Shown here piece by piece: positions 26,769-34,892 of a stretch of DNA of 64,000 nucleotides. The DNA comes from CAZBQJ01 sp964494085. Lineage in GTDB: Bacteria > Patescibacteriota > Gracilibacteria > UBA1369. The notes below the pieces were generated by a model. That model had not been told where the DNA came from. It did no database searches and saw nothing but the letters and a program-made list of their open reading frames with translations. Numbering within the stretch: position 1 is the stretch's first letter; every line of letters begins with the position of its first letter. The DNA is taken from NCBI GenBank assembly GCA_964494085.1, contig CAZBQJ010000004.1, forward strand, positions 124,001-188,000, read 5' to 3'. A program made the translations under genes and the position numbers.

Positions 26769-27775
26769 TGAGAAATAAAGCTCTTTACATGGCGGCGGGT
26801 TTACTGGGGATGATGGGACTTGTCATGTTGTTGGGGGCTGCTTCCGGGAAAGCTGAAGACAGTGGAGTTGCCGAGCCATACGATGCCAACAGCTTTGTAG
26901 ATTATTTCTGTTTCGATGGAAAGTTGGGAGAGATGGATGTAGGGGACGTCATCAAAGAATATAAAAAGCAGACCAATGATTTTTTCAATCAAAAAATTGC
27001 GGCGACTATGAGTAATCCTCAGGAAGAGGTGCCCACTCCCGATCTAGGTAAATATAAGGCTATGGGCAATGCTTTATGCACCTCCAGTGGCGCTGGAGAT
27101 TTAACCTGTCAATCGATCGCCATATGTAACAGCACCAGAACTGATGCCAAGATTAGTCCAGCCAATCATCCCTATTGTCTGGGGGTGACTTTACTGGGAG
27201 TGCCGCCATTCAAATATGACCACTATGATTATTCCAAGTTAAAAGCCCTCCCGCAGTTAAAATATAGTTATTTCTGTTTCAAGGCAGCTTTAGACAGAAA
27301 ACGTGATGATATTTACGATAGCACGCCATTGGGTATCTTGGCCAAATGCGATAATGGTAGTGAATATGCTGATAATGATATTTGCCAACTAAAATCTAAA
27401 CTGGACAGTGAAAAGGATCCAAACAAAAAGGCCAAGATCCAGGATGACTTGAATTATCAGATCAACCAAAGACGGTGGTGGTCGACCTCATACTTGGGTG
27501 CAGTGAGCAGTTTAACCGGAAATCTACTGGATTTGACTGATTCCACGGCAAGTAAGATTAAATCTATTGACGCTGAAATTATCAAAGCGAAAACTGCCTT
27601 GGATCAGACTTTAGATGCTTATAGCCAATTGCGGACTTCCTGGCAAATGCATGTACGTTATATTGATATTTTCAATGAATTGGTCAAATATCGCGACCAC
27701 CTGGTAGAGGTCCGTAAACAGACCGATGCTTTTTCGCTGAAATTTATTGATGCCACAACCACCAAATGTTTATAA
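26768..27775 (+). CDS. Secreted Cys-containing protein, unknown function
   Basis: A 335-residue protein starting in the TAATG overlap with the preceding gene. The N-terminus MRNKALYMAAGLLGMMGLVML is a signal peptide, probably cut after GKAE. The mature part holds about nine Cys, including YFCFDGKLG near residue 47 and YSYFCFKAALDRKRDD near 167, and a helical second half with an arginine/tryptophan stretch (NQRRWWSTSYL near 235) and a coiled-coil-like region (about 262-320). No family is recognised. It is translationally coupled to both neighbours. Confidence 0.7.
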   Translation: MRNKALYMAAGLLGMMGLVMLLGAASGKAEDSGVAEPYDANSFVDYFCFDGKLGEMDVGDVIKEYKKQTNDFFNQKIAATMSNPQEEVPTPDLGKYKAMGNALCTSSGAGDLTCQSIAICNSTRTDAKISPANHPYCLGVTLLGVPPFKYDHYDYSKLKALPQLKYSYFCFKAALDRKRDDIYDSTPLGILAKCDNGSEYADNDICQLKSKLDSEKDPNKKAKIQDDLNYQINQRRWWSTSYLGAVSSLTGNLLDLTDSTASKIKSIDAEIIKAKTALDQTLDAYSQLRTSWQMHVRYIDIFNELVKYRDHLVEVRKQTDAFSLKFIDATTTKCL

Positions 27776-27776
27776 A

Positions 27777-29597
27777 ATGAAAAGACTCATTTATACAATT
27801 GGAATTCTGATGTTTCTGAGCGCACCGGTGCACCCCTGGATCGGTTTCGCAGAAGATTCTGTAAGTCCCGATCCAGCTACTTGCGTGCCAAATGAAGACG
27901 TTACCTGCGCTGAAGCGATTCAGAACGCTTATGCTTTGAAAGACAGTGCTGAGAAAAATCTGGAATGGGGACAAAGCTTCGGTGAGACAGATCCGAAAAA
28001 AGTTGGTCAGAATCTCTATTTAATGGTTTACAAAAAGGCTTCTGGAGATACTCTCAGCGAGGCTATCATCGCCACAGCAAACCAATACGGTATTCCACCG
28101 GGAAAGATGTCCATGATACTAAGTGGTAACATTAAGCCGATTTTAGAAAGAGCACCCTTGATGACTGTCGAGCGAGCTACGGATATCTATAATCAAATAA
28201 TTAGAACTTATAATGATAAAAAGGAAAGTGCTGACCTGCAAGCTACAATTGAGGCCATGTTTGTTCCAAATGAAATGTTTTCTGATGGCGATTTGGACAA
28301 TTCCGGATTCGATTTGATCAATGATTTGGATAACATTGAAATTATTCTTTTCCAAAAAGCCGATGAGGTTTCATTTGGAGGTGATTATTCCGGTCCCGGT
28401 TCAGAAAAAGGAGGAGTAACGCCACCGACGCCACCGATTGGAGAGAATATTCCTGTGCCGATCGACCTGAATGGTCCTGGTGGCGGAGGGGGTGGAGACC
28501 AACCGGTTCCGGCCAAGCCTGAAGCGGCAAAACCTAATCTAAATAACCCTTTTCAACAAGCAGATGAGGATAAAGGTCCGGTTTTTGTTGGTGGAGTAAA
28601 TCCCAATCAATGTTTTGCGACTCAAGACCTGGATCAGGCTTTGGATAACTTTTCCCAAGACGCTCAGACCAATAGTAAACTCAAAAGTCGATTTGATCCG
28701 GCCAAAGATTTGGCCAAGATTGATAAATCTCCAGGTTCGGCAAATAAAGGAAATTCCTCAGGACCGGCCGGTGGTTCAGGACTGAATGTACCGATACCGG
28801 GCGTCTCTGATGTAGCCCCTACTCCAAATGTCCCTGAAGCGCCGGCTGGGGATTATAGTCAGCCGGCGCTTTGTGATGACATAATTTGTTTAACTATAGA
28901 ATTTATAGAAAAGCCTGTTACGCCGGGGTTCAATAAAACTGATAATTGTATTCAATGCCATGTCCAATATATAAATGATGGCCTACGAAAAACTCTCAGT
29001 CATAATTTGATACCGGGGAAAGCCAGTGGGAATCTCGGTGAAAGTGGACTTTGCAAAAATTCCGCCGGAATATCATTGGGACGGATAGGAATGTCTGTGA
29101 ATCTCAGTATTGTACCGATTGTCACCCCGGTGAAAAATGATTTGATGAGTTTAGGTAATATTGGAGACGAATGGGATAAATACGCGTCCAAATATGGAGG
29201 TTGGAACTATGATGAAAAGAAGAAACGCGATTTGGTGTCCAAGGCTACAGGAAAGCCTGTCGATACCAGCCCGCTAATGAGTGATGTCGAACGAATGCTG
29301 GAGGTTCAGATTGCAAACTCCAATGACAATACGACAATTGGTCAAATAATGGCTCAGACAGCGGATGGTTATGATGCCAAAAAGGCCAGGGAAACCCAGG
29401 AACAATTGGTGGCCGAAGTAGCCAATGATGCCTATGGAGAAATTGACACTTTGAGAGTATTGGATGAGCAAATGCAACAGATGAATCAATTCTTTGAAGG
29501 GTTTAAAAATCAAATACGGACTTTGAACGAAGATGTTCCCGGCCTCAATTCATCTAAAGCCTGTGTTAAATTACAAAATAAACAGCAATGTACCTGA
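27777..29597 (+). CDS. Secreted protein with Pro/Gly-rich linkers and a conserved-looking Cys cluster
   Basis: Start chosen at 27777, 1 base after the previous stop, because MKRLIYTIGILMFLSAPVHPW then forms a normal signal peptide; an upstream in-frame ATG at 27747 would add ten residues inside the preceding gene. The protein is 606 residues: an N-terminal helical domain, Pro/Gly-rich linkers at about 205-250 and 320-360, then a Cys cluster (ALCDDIICLTIEF and NCIQCHVQYINDGL) and a helical C-terminus. CIQCH fits the heme c pattern C-x-x-C-H, but there is only one copy and nothing else supports a cytochrome. Function unknown. Confidence 0.7.
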   Translation: MKRLIYTIGILMFLSAPVHPWIGFAEDSVSPDPATCVPNEDVTCAEAIQNAYALKDSAEKNLEWGQSFGETDPKKVGQNLYLMVYKKASGDTLSEAIIATANQYGIPPGKMSMILSGNIKPILERAPLMTVERATDIYNQIIRTYNDKKESADLQATIEAMFVPNEMFSDGDLDNSGFDLINDLDNIEIILFQKADEVSFGGDYSGPGSEKGGVTPPTPPIGENIPVPIDLNGPGGGGGGDQPVPAKPEAAKPNLNNPFQQADEDKGPVFVGGVNPNQCFATQDLDQALDNFSQDAQTNSKLKSRFDPAKDLAKIDKSPGSANKGNSSGPAGGSGLNVPIPGVSDVAPTPNVPEAPAGDYSQPALCDDIICLTIEFIEKPVTPGFNKTDNCIQCHVQYINDGLRKTLSHNLIPGKASGNLGESGLCKNSAGISLGRIGMSVNLSIVPIVTPVKNDLMSLGNIGDEWDKYASKYGGWNYDEKKKRDLVSKATGKPVDTSPLMSDVERMLEVQIANSNDNTTIGQIMAQTADGYDAKKARETQEQLVAEVANDAYGEIDTLRVLDEQMQQMNQFFEGFKNQIRTLNEDVPGLNSSKACVKLQNKQQCT

Positions 29598-30784
29598 TGA
29601 AAAAAATCCGACTCAAATTTGGTGGATCATTTTGGGAAAAGCTCTCAGTGGCCTTGCTGATTGTTTTAGTGAGTTTGGTTTTTACAAATAAATTCTCATC
29701 TTTCCCAATAGTGAGGGCACAGGGTCTGGGGACCAGCTCCGGATCCGGCGAACAACTGTTTTGTGCCAGAGATTTTAGTAATTTTATTACCAATGGATTG
29801 GACTTTGACGGTGAAGGTTTTGTAGATTACTGGCGCGATATTCTGGTAATTTATAATACCAATTATTGCCAATTCACTGATATCGATAGCATGCTCAAGC
29901 GTATTGATGGGGCCAGGAAACAGCTTCGTCAAGCCTTCTACGTTTGTGACAACAAAACTGTGGAACGCGTCACCGCTCAATATTACCAGCTTTCGGCGGA
30001 ATTATATTATCTGAGACATTTTGTGGACACCAAGGCCTCCCCTGACCCCAAAGCAACTGATGTTGAAAAAGCCGAGAAGGTGCAAAAAAGTCCCAGTGTC
30101 CATGATAAATTCATCAATATGTTTGTGAATAAATTGAAATATTTTGATTCTAAAAAAGCCGAGCAGATCTATGTGCAAATCCAACAAAAATATGAAACAA
30201 AGATCGACGAATACCGTAACTGTACGGATCCTAATTTCGGAGCGCTAGTGCAAAAAGTCAAGGACCTCTCGCATACTGTTGAGACGGTTCAACAAATGTT
30301 TAAAAAATTCTATGAGACCAATAGTGCGAGAATTAAAGCGGCGAAAAAGAAGATCGCGGACAATCCAGGTTTGCTGTCGGCCTTTTCCGCAGACAGTATG
30401 GGGGATTTTATGAGTAGAGTGACTAGTACGCGGATCAACGGGGAATCTCCATCAGAATCAACCATTTGGGAGCAGATCAGCAATACGGCGAAAGAGAATG
30501 CCCCTTTTTACTATGGTACTACCAAAGCCTATCCTCCAACCGTCACTTTTGACACTATTCTTGATGACTTAAACACAATCCGGGCGCGTGAGGAACAAAA
30601 TGATTTAGATATTCGATACGTCTCTGCCTATGACGTAAAATATCGTCAAGTTAGTGGTTCCGGATTGGATAAATTGAAGGATAACTTAAATAGCCTGATC
30701 ACTACGATTGATGAAACCTTCTCCCCGATTGACCAAGTGAAGGTCTGTGCCACCTACATTGTTGATAAACAATGTGGTGGTTAA
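29597..30784 (+). CDS. Secreted helical protein, unknown function
   Basis: Start chosen at 29597, in the TGATG overlap with the preceding stop; an in-frame ATG lies 9 bases upstream. The protein is 395 residues. Signal peptide: MKKIRLKFGGSFWEKLSVALLIVLVSLVF, cut around VRAQ. The mature part is mainly helical with scattered Cys (FCARDFSNF near 52, NYCQFTDID near 94, a final KVCATYIVDKQC). No family recognised. It is the last gene of the four-gene run and is followed by a 7-bp GC hairpin (30808-30832) without a T-tract. Confidence 0.7.
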   Translation: MKKIRLKFGGSFWEKLSVALLIVLVSLVFTNKFSSFPIVRAQGLGTSSGSGEQLFCARDFSNFITNGLDFDGEGFVDYWRDILVIYNTNYCQFTDIDSMLKRIDGARKQLRQAFYVCDNKTVERVTAQYYQLSAELYYLRHFVDTKASPDPKATDVEKAEKVQKSPSVHDKFINMFVNKLKYFDSKKAEQIYVQIQQKYETKIDEYRNCTDPNFGALVQKVKDLSHTVETVQQMFKKFYETNSARIKAAKKKIADNPGLLSAFSADSMGDFMSRVTSTRINGESPSESTIWEQISNTAKENAPFYYGTTKAYPPTVTFDTILDDLNTIRAREEQNDLDIRYVSAYDVKYRQVSGSGLDKLKDNLNSLITTIDETFSPIDQVKVCATYIVDKQCGG

Positions 30785-30807
30785 ATCGATACTATAGACA
30801 AACCACA

Positions 30808-30832
30808 AGCCCCATCTTTTAGGAGTGGGGCT
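30808..30832 (+). terminator. Hairpin after the secreted-protein operon
   Basis: AGCCCCA (30808-30814) pairs with TGGGGCT (30826-30832) around an 11-base loop. There is no T-tract after it, so it is only a candidate terminator for the plus-strand operon. Confidence 0.35.
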
Positions 30833-30879
30833 GTTGAGGCATTCTAGGGCGATTTTTGAGTTGGTCTGACTTGTCTTTA

Positions 30880-31059
30880 CTAGCGGGTGACCAGAGTGAG
30901 GATTGATCCTTTGATTCTTTCTTTCCAGGCCTGATAATCTTGTTTATTACTTCTGCCGGTGAGGTGCTCCATAGCTTCCAGATTACTGATTTTGCAGTGA
31001 GGGCAATTGTCGTGTCGGGAGGAGATGGATACTCCGCAGTTAAGGCAGTTAAAGATCAT
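30880..31059 (-). CDS. Small zinc-ribbon protein (59 aa)
   Basis: The minus strand reads from ATG at 31057-31059 to TAG at 30880-30882. The protein has two C-x-x-C knuckles, NCLNCGV (Cys 5 and 8) and NCPHCKI (Cys 19 and 22), the layout of a zinc ribbon, followed by a basic-polar helix with a conserved-looking DYQAWKERIKGSI. Such small ribbons often bind nucleic acid or a partner protein. It begins 12 bases after the stop of the HTH gene upstream of it, so the two probably form one operon. No specific family is recognised. Confidence 0.7.
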   Translation of the reverse strand: MIFNCLNCGVSISSRHDNCPHCKISNLEAMEHLTGRSNKQDYQAWKERIKGSILTLVTR

Positions 31060-31071
31060 GTGGCTTGATAT

Positions 31072-31452
31072 TTATTGTAGTAGGTAAAACTGATCGTCGC
31101 CTCCTTTCTGGGCAGGGCTTTGATCCCCAGACTCAATTATTTCAACTTTAGTTACAGTGATTTCAGGGTCTAGGGTAGCATCTGCCTTGGTTTTCGGCTC
31201 TATTTGTTTATTTAAGGGAACTTTGTTTTTGTTTTTGCTTTTCTTAATAACTTTGGGGGTACTTTCCTCAGCTGTCTTATCTTTGGATGAACTTTGTTCA
31301 AGGAATCCTTCCAAATCGCTTTCCCGAATGCGGTAGACGCGTCCTAGCCTGCTTGCTTTAAGTTTGCCCTGTTTTATAAATTTTAAGACAGTAAACTGGT
31401 GTACTTGTAAAATTTGAGCAACTTGCTGAGGAGTAAGTATTTTTTCCTGCAT
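31072..31452 (-). CDS. HTH (MerR/excisionase-type) DNA-binding protein
   Basis: A 126-residue protein. Residues 6-53 form a helix-turn-helix of the excisionase type: LTPQQVAQILQVHQFTVLKF, then the wing KLKASRLGRVYRIRESDLEGFL. The remaining 70 residues are charged and low-complexity (Lys, Thr, Pro, Glu) and look disordered. A promoter (TTGAAG-17-TAAAAT) and a perfect inverted repeat covering the transcription start lie directly before its ATG, which suggests it controls its own expression. A zinc-ribbon gene follows after 12 bases. Targets are unknown; the AT-rich repeat region next door is a candidate. Confidence 0.85.
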   Translation of the reverse strand: MQEKILTPQQVAQILQVHQFTVLKFIKQGKLKASRLGRVYRIRESDLEGFLEQSSSKDKTAEESTPKVIKKSKNKNKVPLNKQIEPKTKADATLDPEITVTKVEIIESGDQSPAQKGGDDQFYLLQ

Positions 31453-31481
31453 TTAGTTAATGACTTTATCGATTAACTAAA
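31452..31481. promoter_or_regulatory. Operator-like inverted repeat at the HTH gene start
   Basis: TTTAGTTAAT (31452-31461) and ATTAACTAAA (31472-31481) form a perfect 10-bp inverted repeat with a 10-bp spacer. It spans from the end of the -10 box to the start codon of the HTH gene, so a bound dimer would block transcription. Confidence 0.6.
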
Positions 31482-31509
31482 TTTTAGCATTATTTTTAAC
31501 GTTCTTCAA
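31481..31509 (-). promoter_or_regulatory. Promoter of the HTH-zinc ribbon operon
   Basis: On the minus strand there is TTGAAG (31509-31504), a 17-bp spacer ending in TGC, and TAAAAT (31486-31481). The ATG is at 31452. The inverted repeat overlaps the downstream edge of the -10 box. Confidence 0.6.
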
Positions 31510-31845
31510 TCATCACCGCAGTATTTATCTATCTGTAATGCATTCTACATATAAATTTATAGATTTCAATAGGATTTTATCATTCTATTAAACTTTATTA
31601 AACTTTGCACACCTTTTAGACAACTTATGCACATTATTTTAACAATTATACACCGTGCTAAGCTCTTTTTAAGCAGAGTATCGTGGATGTACGCCAATAT
31701 ACTTTATTAAATTCTATTAAACTTTATTAAAGTTTATTAAACATTTTTACTGTATTTTTACTATAAAAATAGCTCCCTTACTAATTTGAGTCATTTGGAC
31801 TTCCAACTTAGTTTGGGAACTTTCTTATTTGAAAAGATAACTGAG
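31510..31845. other. AT-rich region with DnaA-box-like sites and tandem decamers
   Basis: No gene is seen here. Three sites in the same orientation resemble the DnaA box TTWTNCACA: CTTTGCACA (31603-31611, 8 of 9), TTATGCACA (31625-31633, perfect) and TTATACACC (31646-31654, 8 of 9), spaced 22 and 21 bp. They are flanked by tandem decamers of consensus ANTYTATTAA: two at 31582-31601 and four at 31701-31740. The 20-mer made of two decamers is repeated exactly at 31583-31602 and 31712-31731. This looks like an origin-type or protein-binding region. No dnaA gene is in the window. Confidence 0.45.
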
Positions 31846-34743
31846 TTACATAATTTTCTTTAACCACATGGCCGTATATGATCCCTTGATCTTTGTTAAT
31901 TGCTCCGGTGTACCAACAGCAATCACTTTTCCCCCGCCATCGCCTCCTTCGGGACCCAGGTCGATCACATAGTCGACGGACTTAATTACGTCCAAATTGT
32001 GCTCAATGGTCAGAACCGTATTCCCCTTCTCCACCAGTTTTTGAAGTACATCCAGGAGCTTTTTGACATCTTCGAAATGTAAACCGGTAGTTGGCTCGTC
32101 CAGGACATAGAGAGTTTGGCCGGTAGATTTGCGGGATAATTCAGTAGCCAACTTGATACGTTGGGCTTCGCCACCAGATAGAGTAGTAGCCTGCTGTCCC
32201 AATTTAATATAATCCAAGCCTACTTGATGAAGTGTATCCAATTTCACTTTTATATGAGGAATAGCGTCAAAGAATTCATGTGCTTCCTCCACGGACATCT
32301 CCAGAACATCGGCAATATTTTTACCACGATAGGTGACTTCCAGGGTTTCAGCATTGTAACGCTTCCCTCGGCAGGTTTCACATTCTACATATATATCAGG
32401 AAGGAAGTGCATCTCGATCTTTTTGATACCATCTCCCTGGCAGGCTTCACAACGACCACCTTTAACATTGAAGCTGAAACGCCCAGATTTATATCCGCGT
32501 AATTTGGCTTCGGAGCTGGAGGCAAAAAGGTCGCGAATTTCAGTAAATACGCCAGTATAAGTGGCGGGATTCGAACGAGGAGTTCGGCCAATGGGAGATT
32601 GATCGATGTTAATGATCTTGTCTAAATTGGCGATTCCTTCGATTTTCTGATGAGCCCCAGAATTAACTTTTGTGCCATAAACGGCTTTAGAAACCTCTTT
32701 CACCAAAATATCATTAACCAAAGTGGATTTACCTGAGCCGGAAACCCCCGTGATGGCAATAAATGTTCCTAGTGGCAATTCAACTGTCACATCTTTGAGG
32801 TTGTGTTCAGTTGCGCCGACTATTTTCAGTCGCTGACCATTACCCTTACGTCGCTTGGTTGGAACCTCGATTTTTTCTGCGCCGGAGAGGTACTTACCGG
32901 TGACTGAAGCCTTATTCTTCATAACTTCAGCGGGAGTTCCAGCAGCCAAAACATTTCCACCATTCTTCCCCGCTCCCGGACCGATGTCCAATATATAGTC
33001 TGAAGCAAGCATAGTATCGATGTCGTGCTCCACCACTATTACCGTATTACCGAGGTCGCGGAGAGAAATCAGCGTAGTAATCAGTTTGGCATTGTCATTT
33101 TGGTGAAGCCCAACGGATGGCTCATCCAGGACATAGATCACCCCTGATAATTTAGAGCCGATTTGAGTGGCCAAACGAATGCGTTGAGCCTCTCCACCCG
33201 ACAAAGTGTTGGCGGCTCGGTCTAAGGTCAAATAATTGAGTCCAACATTTTCCAGGAATTGTAAACGACTTTGGATTTCTTTGATAATCATGCGAGCAAT
33301 CTCCTGTTGATATTTGTTCAAGTCGAGATTGTGGAAGAAAGCCCCGATATGTTTGACGGAAATACGGGTAACATCAATAATGGACTGATTATTGATTTTG
33401 ATAGCCAACACTTCCGGTTTTAGCCGGTTGCCCAGACATTTTGGGCAAAGCAGGATTTGCATGTACTTCTCGATCTTTTTACGGATATAGTCCGAATCGG
33501 TTTCATGATAACGACGTTCCAGATTGGGTATAACTCCCTCGAAACGAGTTTGGTATTCACCATTAAATCCATTACCTTCCTCATGATATTTCGAACCGGT
33601 CATTTTGACTTTGTAGCGCTTATCACCCGTGCCAAACAAAACAATATCCATCTGCTCCTTATTGAGTTTTTTGATCGGTGTATTCATGGAGAATCCGACC
33701 TGCTGAGCCACTGATTCAAGGACACGGTTATACCAGGTCAAATGACTGGTGGTCGCTGACCAAGGCATGATCGCACCTTCGGCGAGAGTGAGGTTTGGGT
33801 TGGGAATCACCAATTTTGGGTCGATTTCCAATTTGGTGCCGAGGCCGTGACAATATTCACAGGCACCCTGAGGTGAATTAAAGGAAAAGAGACTGGGGGT
33901 GATTTCCGGTATATTGATGCCGGAATCGGCCGAGGCATACTGCTCAGAGAAATTGTATTCTTCTTTACTTTCATTATCCACTACCAACATCTGGCCATTT
34001 CCCTGTTTCAAAGATAATTCGACTGAGTCGGCTAAGCGGGTTCGATCCGGATTAGTGACTTCGATCTGATCACCATTAGACATTTGCTCAAATTTCTTGG
34101 CGAAATTTTTCACCACCAAACGATCGATGACAATTTCAATATTGTGCTTCTTCTTTTCACTCAGTTCCGGTACGTCAATTATACTGATTACCTCACCATC
34201 TACACGGACACGGACAAAACCGTCTTTTTTGATTTTTTCAAAAACCTTGAGATGCCCGCCTTTTTTTTGAGTGACAATTGGAGCAAGCAGTAAAATGCGT
34301 TTGCCTTCGGGCATTTTAGCAATTATTTCCACTATTTCTGAAGCAGTCTGGCGGGTCAAAGGCTGGCCGGTGACCGGATCATAGGGTGTGCCTACTTTGG
34401 CGAACAAAAGACGTAAATAATCGTAAATTTCAGTGACGGTTCCGACCGTGGAACGAGGGTTGCGGGGAGCAGTCTTTTGATCGATGGAGATGGCTGGACT
34501 GAGCCCATCGATCGAATCCACATCCGGCTTCTCCATTAACTGCAGGAATTGACGAGCATAAGTAGAAAGACTTTCCACATAACGCCTTTGACCTTCGGCA
34601 TAAATAGTATCAAAAGCCAAAGATGACTTCCCTGAGCCGGATACACCGGTTATTACCGTTAATTTATTCTTGGGGATTTCTACATTAATATTTTTCAGGT
34701 TATGTAGACGGGCACCTTTGACAATAATTTTATCATTGGACAT
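31846..34743 (-). CDS. uvrA: Excinuclease ABC subunit A
   Basis: Start chosen at 34743 (MSNDKIIVKGARLHNLKN), which gives 965 residues; the 33 codons before it are unlike any UvrA. UvrA finds DNA lesions with UvrB in nucleotide excision repair. It has two ABC ATPase halves: Walker A TGVSGSGKSSLAF near residue 33 and TGVSGSGKSTLVN in the second half, and two LSGGEAQRI signatures. Zinc motifs are visible: CEYCHGLG and CPKCLGN in the first half, CEACQGDG with CETCRGK in the second. Full length and complete. It lies between the AT-rich region and the PrsW-like gene, all on the minus strand. Confidence 0.97.
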   Translation of the reverse strand: MSNDKIIVKGARLHNLKNINVEIPKNKLTVITGVSGSGKSSLAFDTIYAEGQRRYVESLSTYARQFLQLMEKPDVDSIDGLSPAISIDQKTAPRNPRSTVGTVTEIYDYLRLLFAKVGTPYDPVTGQPLTRQTASEIVEIIAKMPEGKRILLLAPIVTQKKGGHLKVFEKIKKDGFVRVRVDGEVISIIDVPELSEKKKHNIEIVIDRLVVKNFAKKFEQMSNGDQIEVTNPDRTRLADSVELSLKQGNGQMLVVDNESKEEYNFSEQYASADSGINIPEITPSLFSFNSPQGACEYCHGLGTKLEIDPKLVIPNPNLTLAEGAIMPWSATTSHLTWYNRVLESVAQQVGFSMNTPIKKLNKEQMDIVLFGTGDKRYKVKMTGSKYHEEGNGFNGEYQTRFEGVIPNLERRYHETDSDYIRKKIEKYMQILLCPKCLGNRLKPEVLAIKINNQSIIDVTRISVKHIGAFFHNLDLNKYQQEIARMIIKEIQSRLQFLENVGLNYLTLDRAANTLSGGEAQRIRLATQIGSKLSGVIYVLDEPSVGLHQNDNAKLITTLISLRDLGNTVIVVEHDIDTMLASDYILDIGPGAGKNGGNVLAAGTPAEVMKNKASVTGKYLSGAEKIEVPTKRRKGNGQRLKIVGATEHNLKDVTVELPLGTFIAITGVSGSGKSTLVNDILVKEVSKAVYGTKVNSGAHQKIEGIANLDKIINIDQSPIGRTPRSNPATYTGVFTEIRDLFASSSEAKLRGYKSGRFSFNVKGGRCEACQGDGIKKIEMHFLPDIYVECETCRGKRYNAETLEVTYRGKNIADVLEMSVEEAHEFFDAIPHIKVKLDTLHQVGLDYIKLGQQATTLSGGEAQRIKLATELSRKSTGQTLYVLDEPTTGLHFEDVKKLLDVLQKLVEKGNTVLTIEHNLDVIKSVDYVIDLGPEGGDGGGKVIAVGTPEQLTKIKGSYTAMWLKKIM

Positions 34744-34892
34744 GTAAGTCGAATTAATGATCAATTTAACGCTAAAACAAGCGTAACCGTTGATTACAAC
34801 AACAATTGCAGAATAGATTCTTCGCGCCATAGAAGATAGCACGGCTTTTAACCAAGATCAATAAACGGAAGAAACTTTTTTATGAAATCGAT

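Noticed and set aside
28940..28990. Possible cytochrome c heme site CIQCH
   Set aside because: A single copy in a protein with no other cytochrome feature, and no heme or respiratory genes in the window.
34744..34842. Extended UvrA N-terminus from an upstream start
   Set aside because: The 33 extra residues are unlike any UvrA, while the ATG at 34743 gives the usual start before the N-terminal KGARLHNLKN motif.
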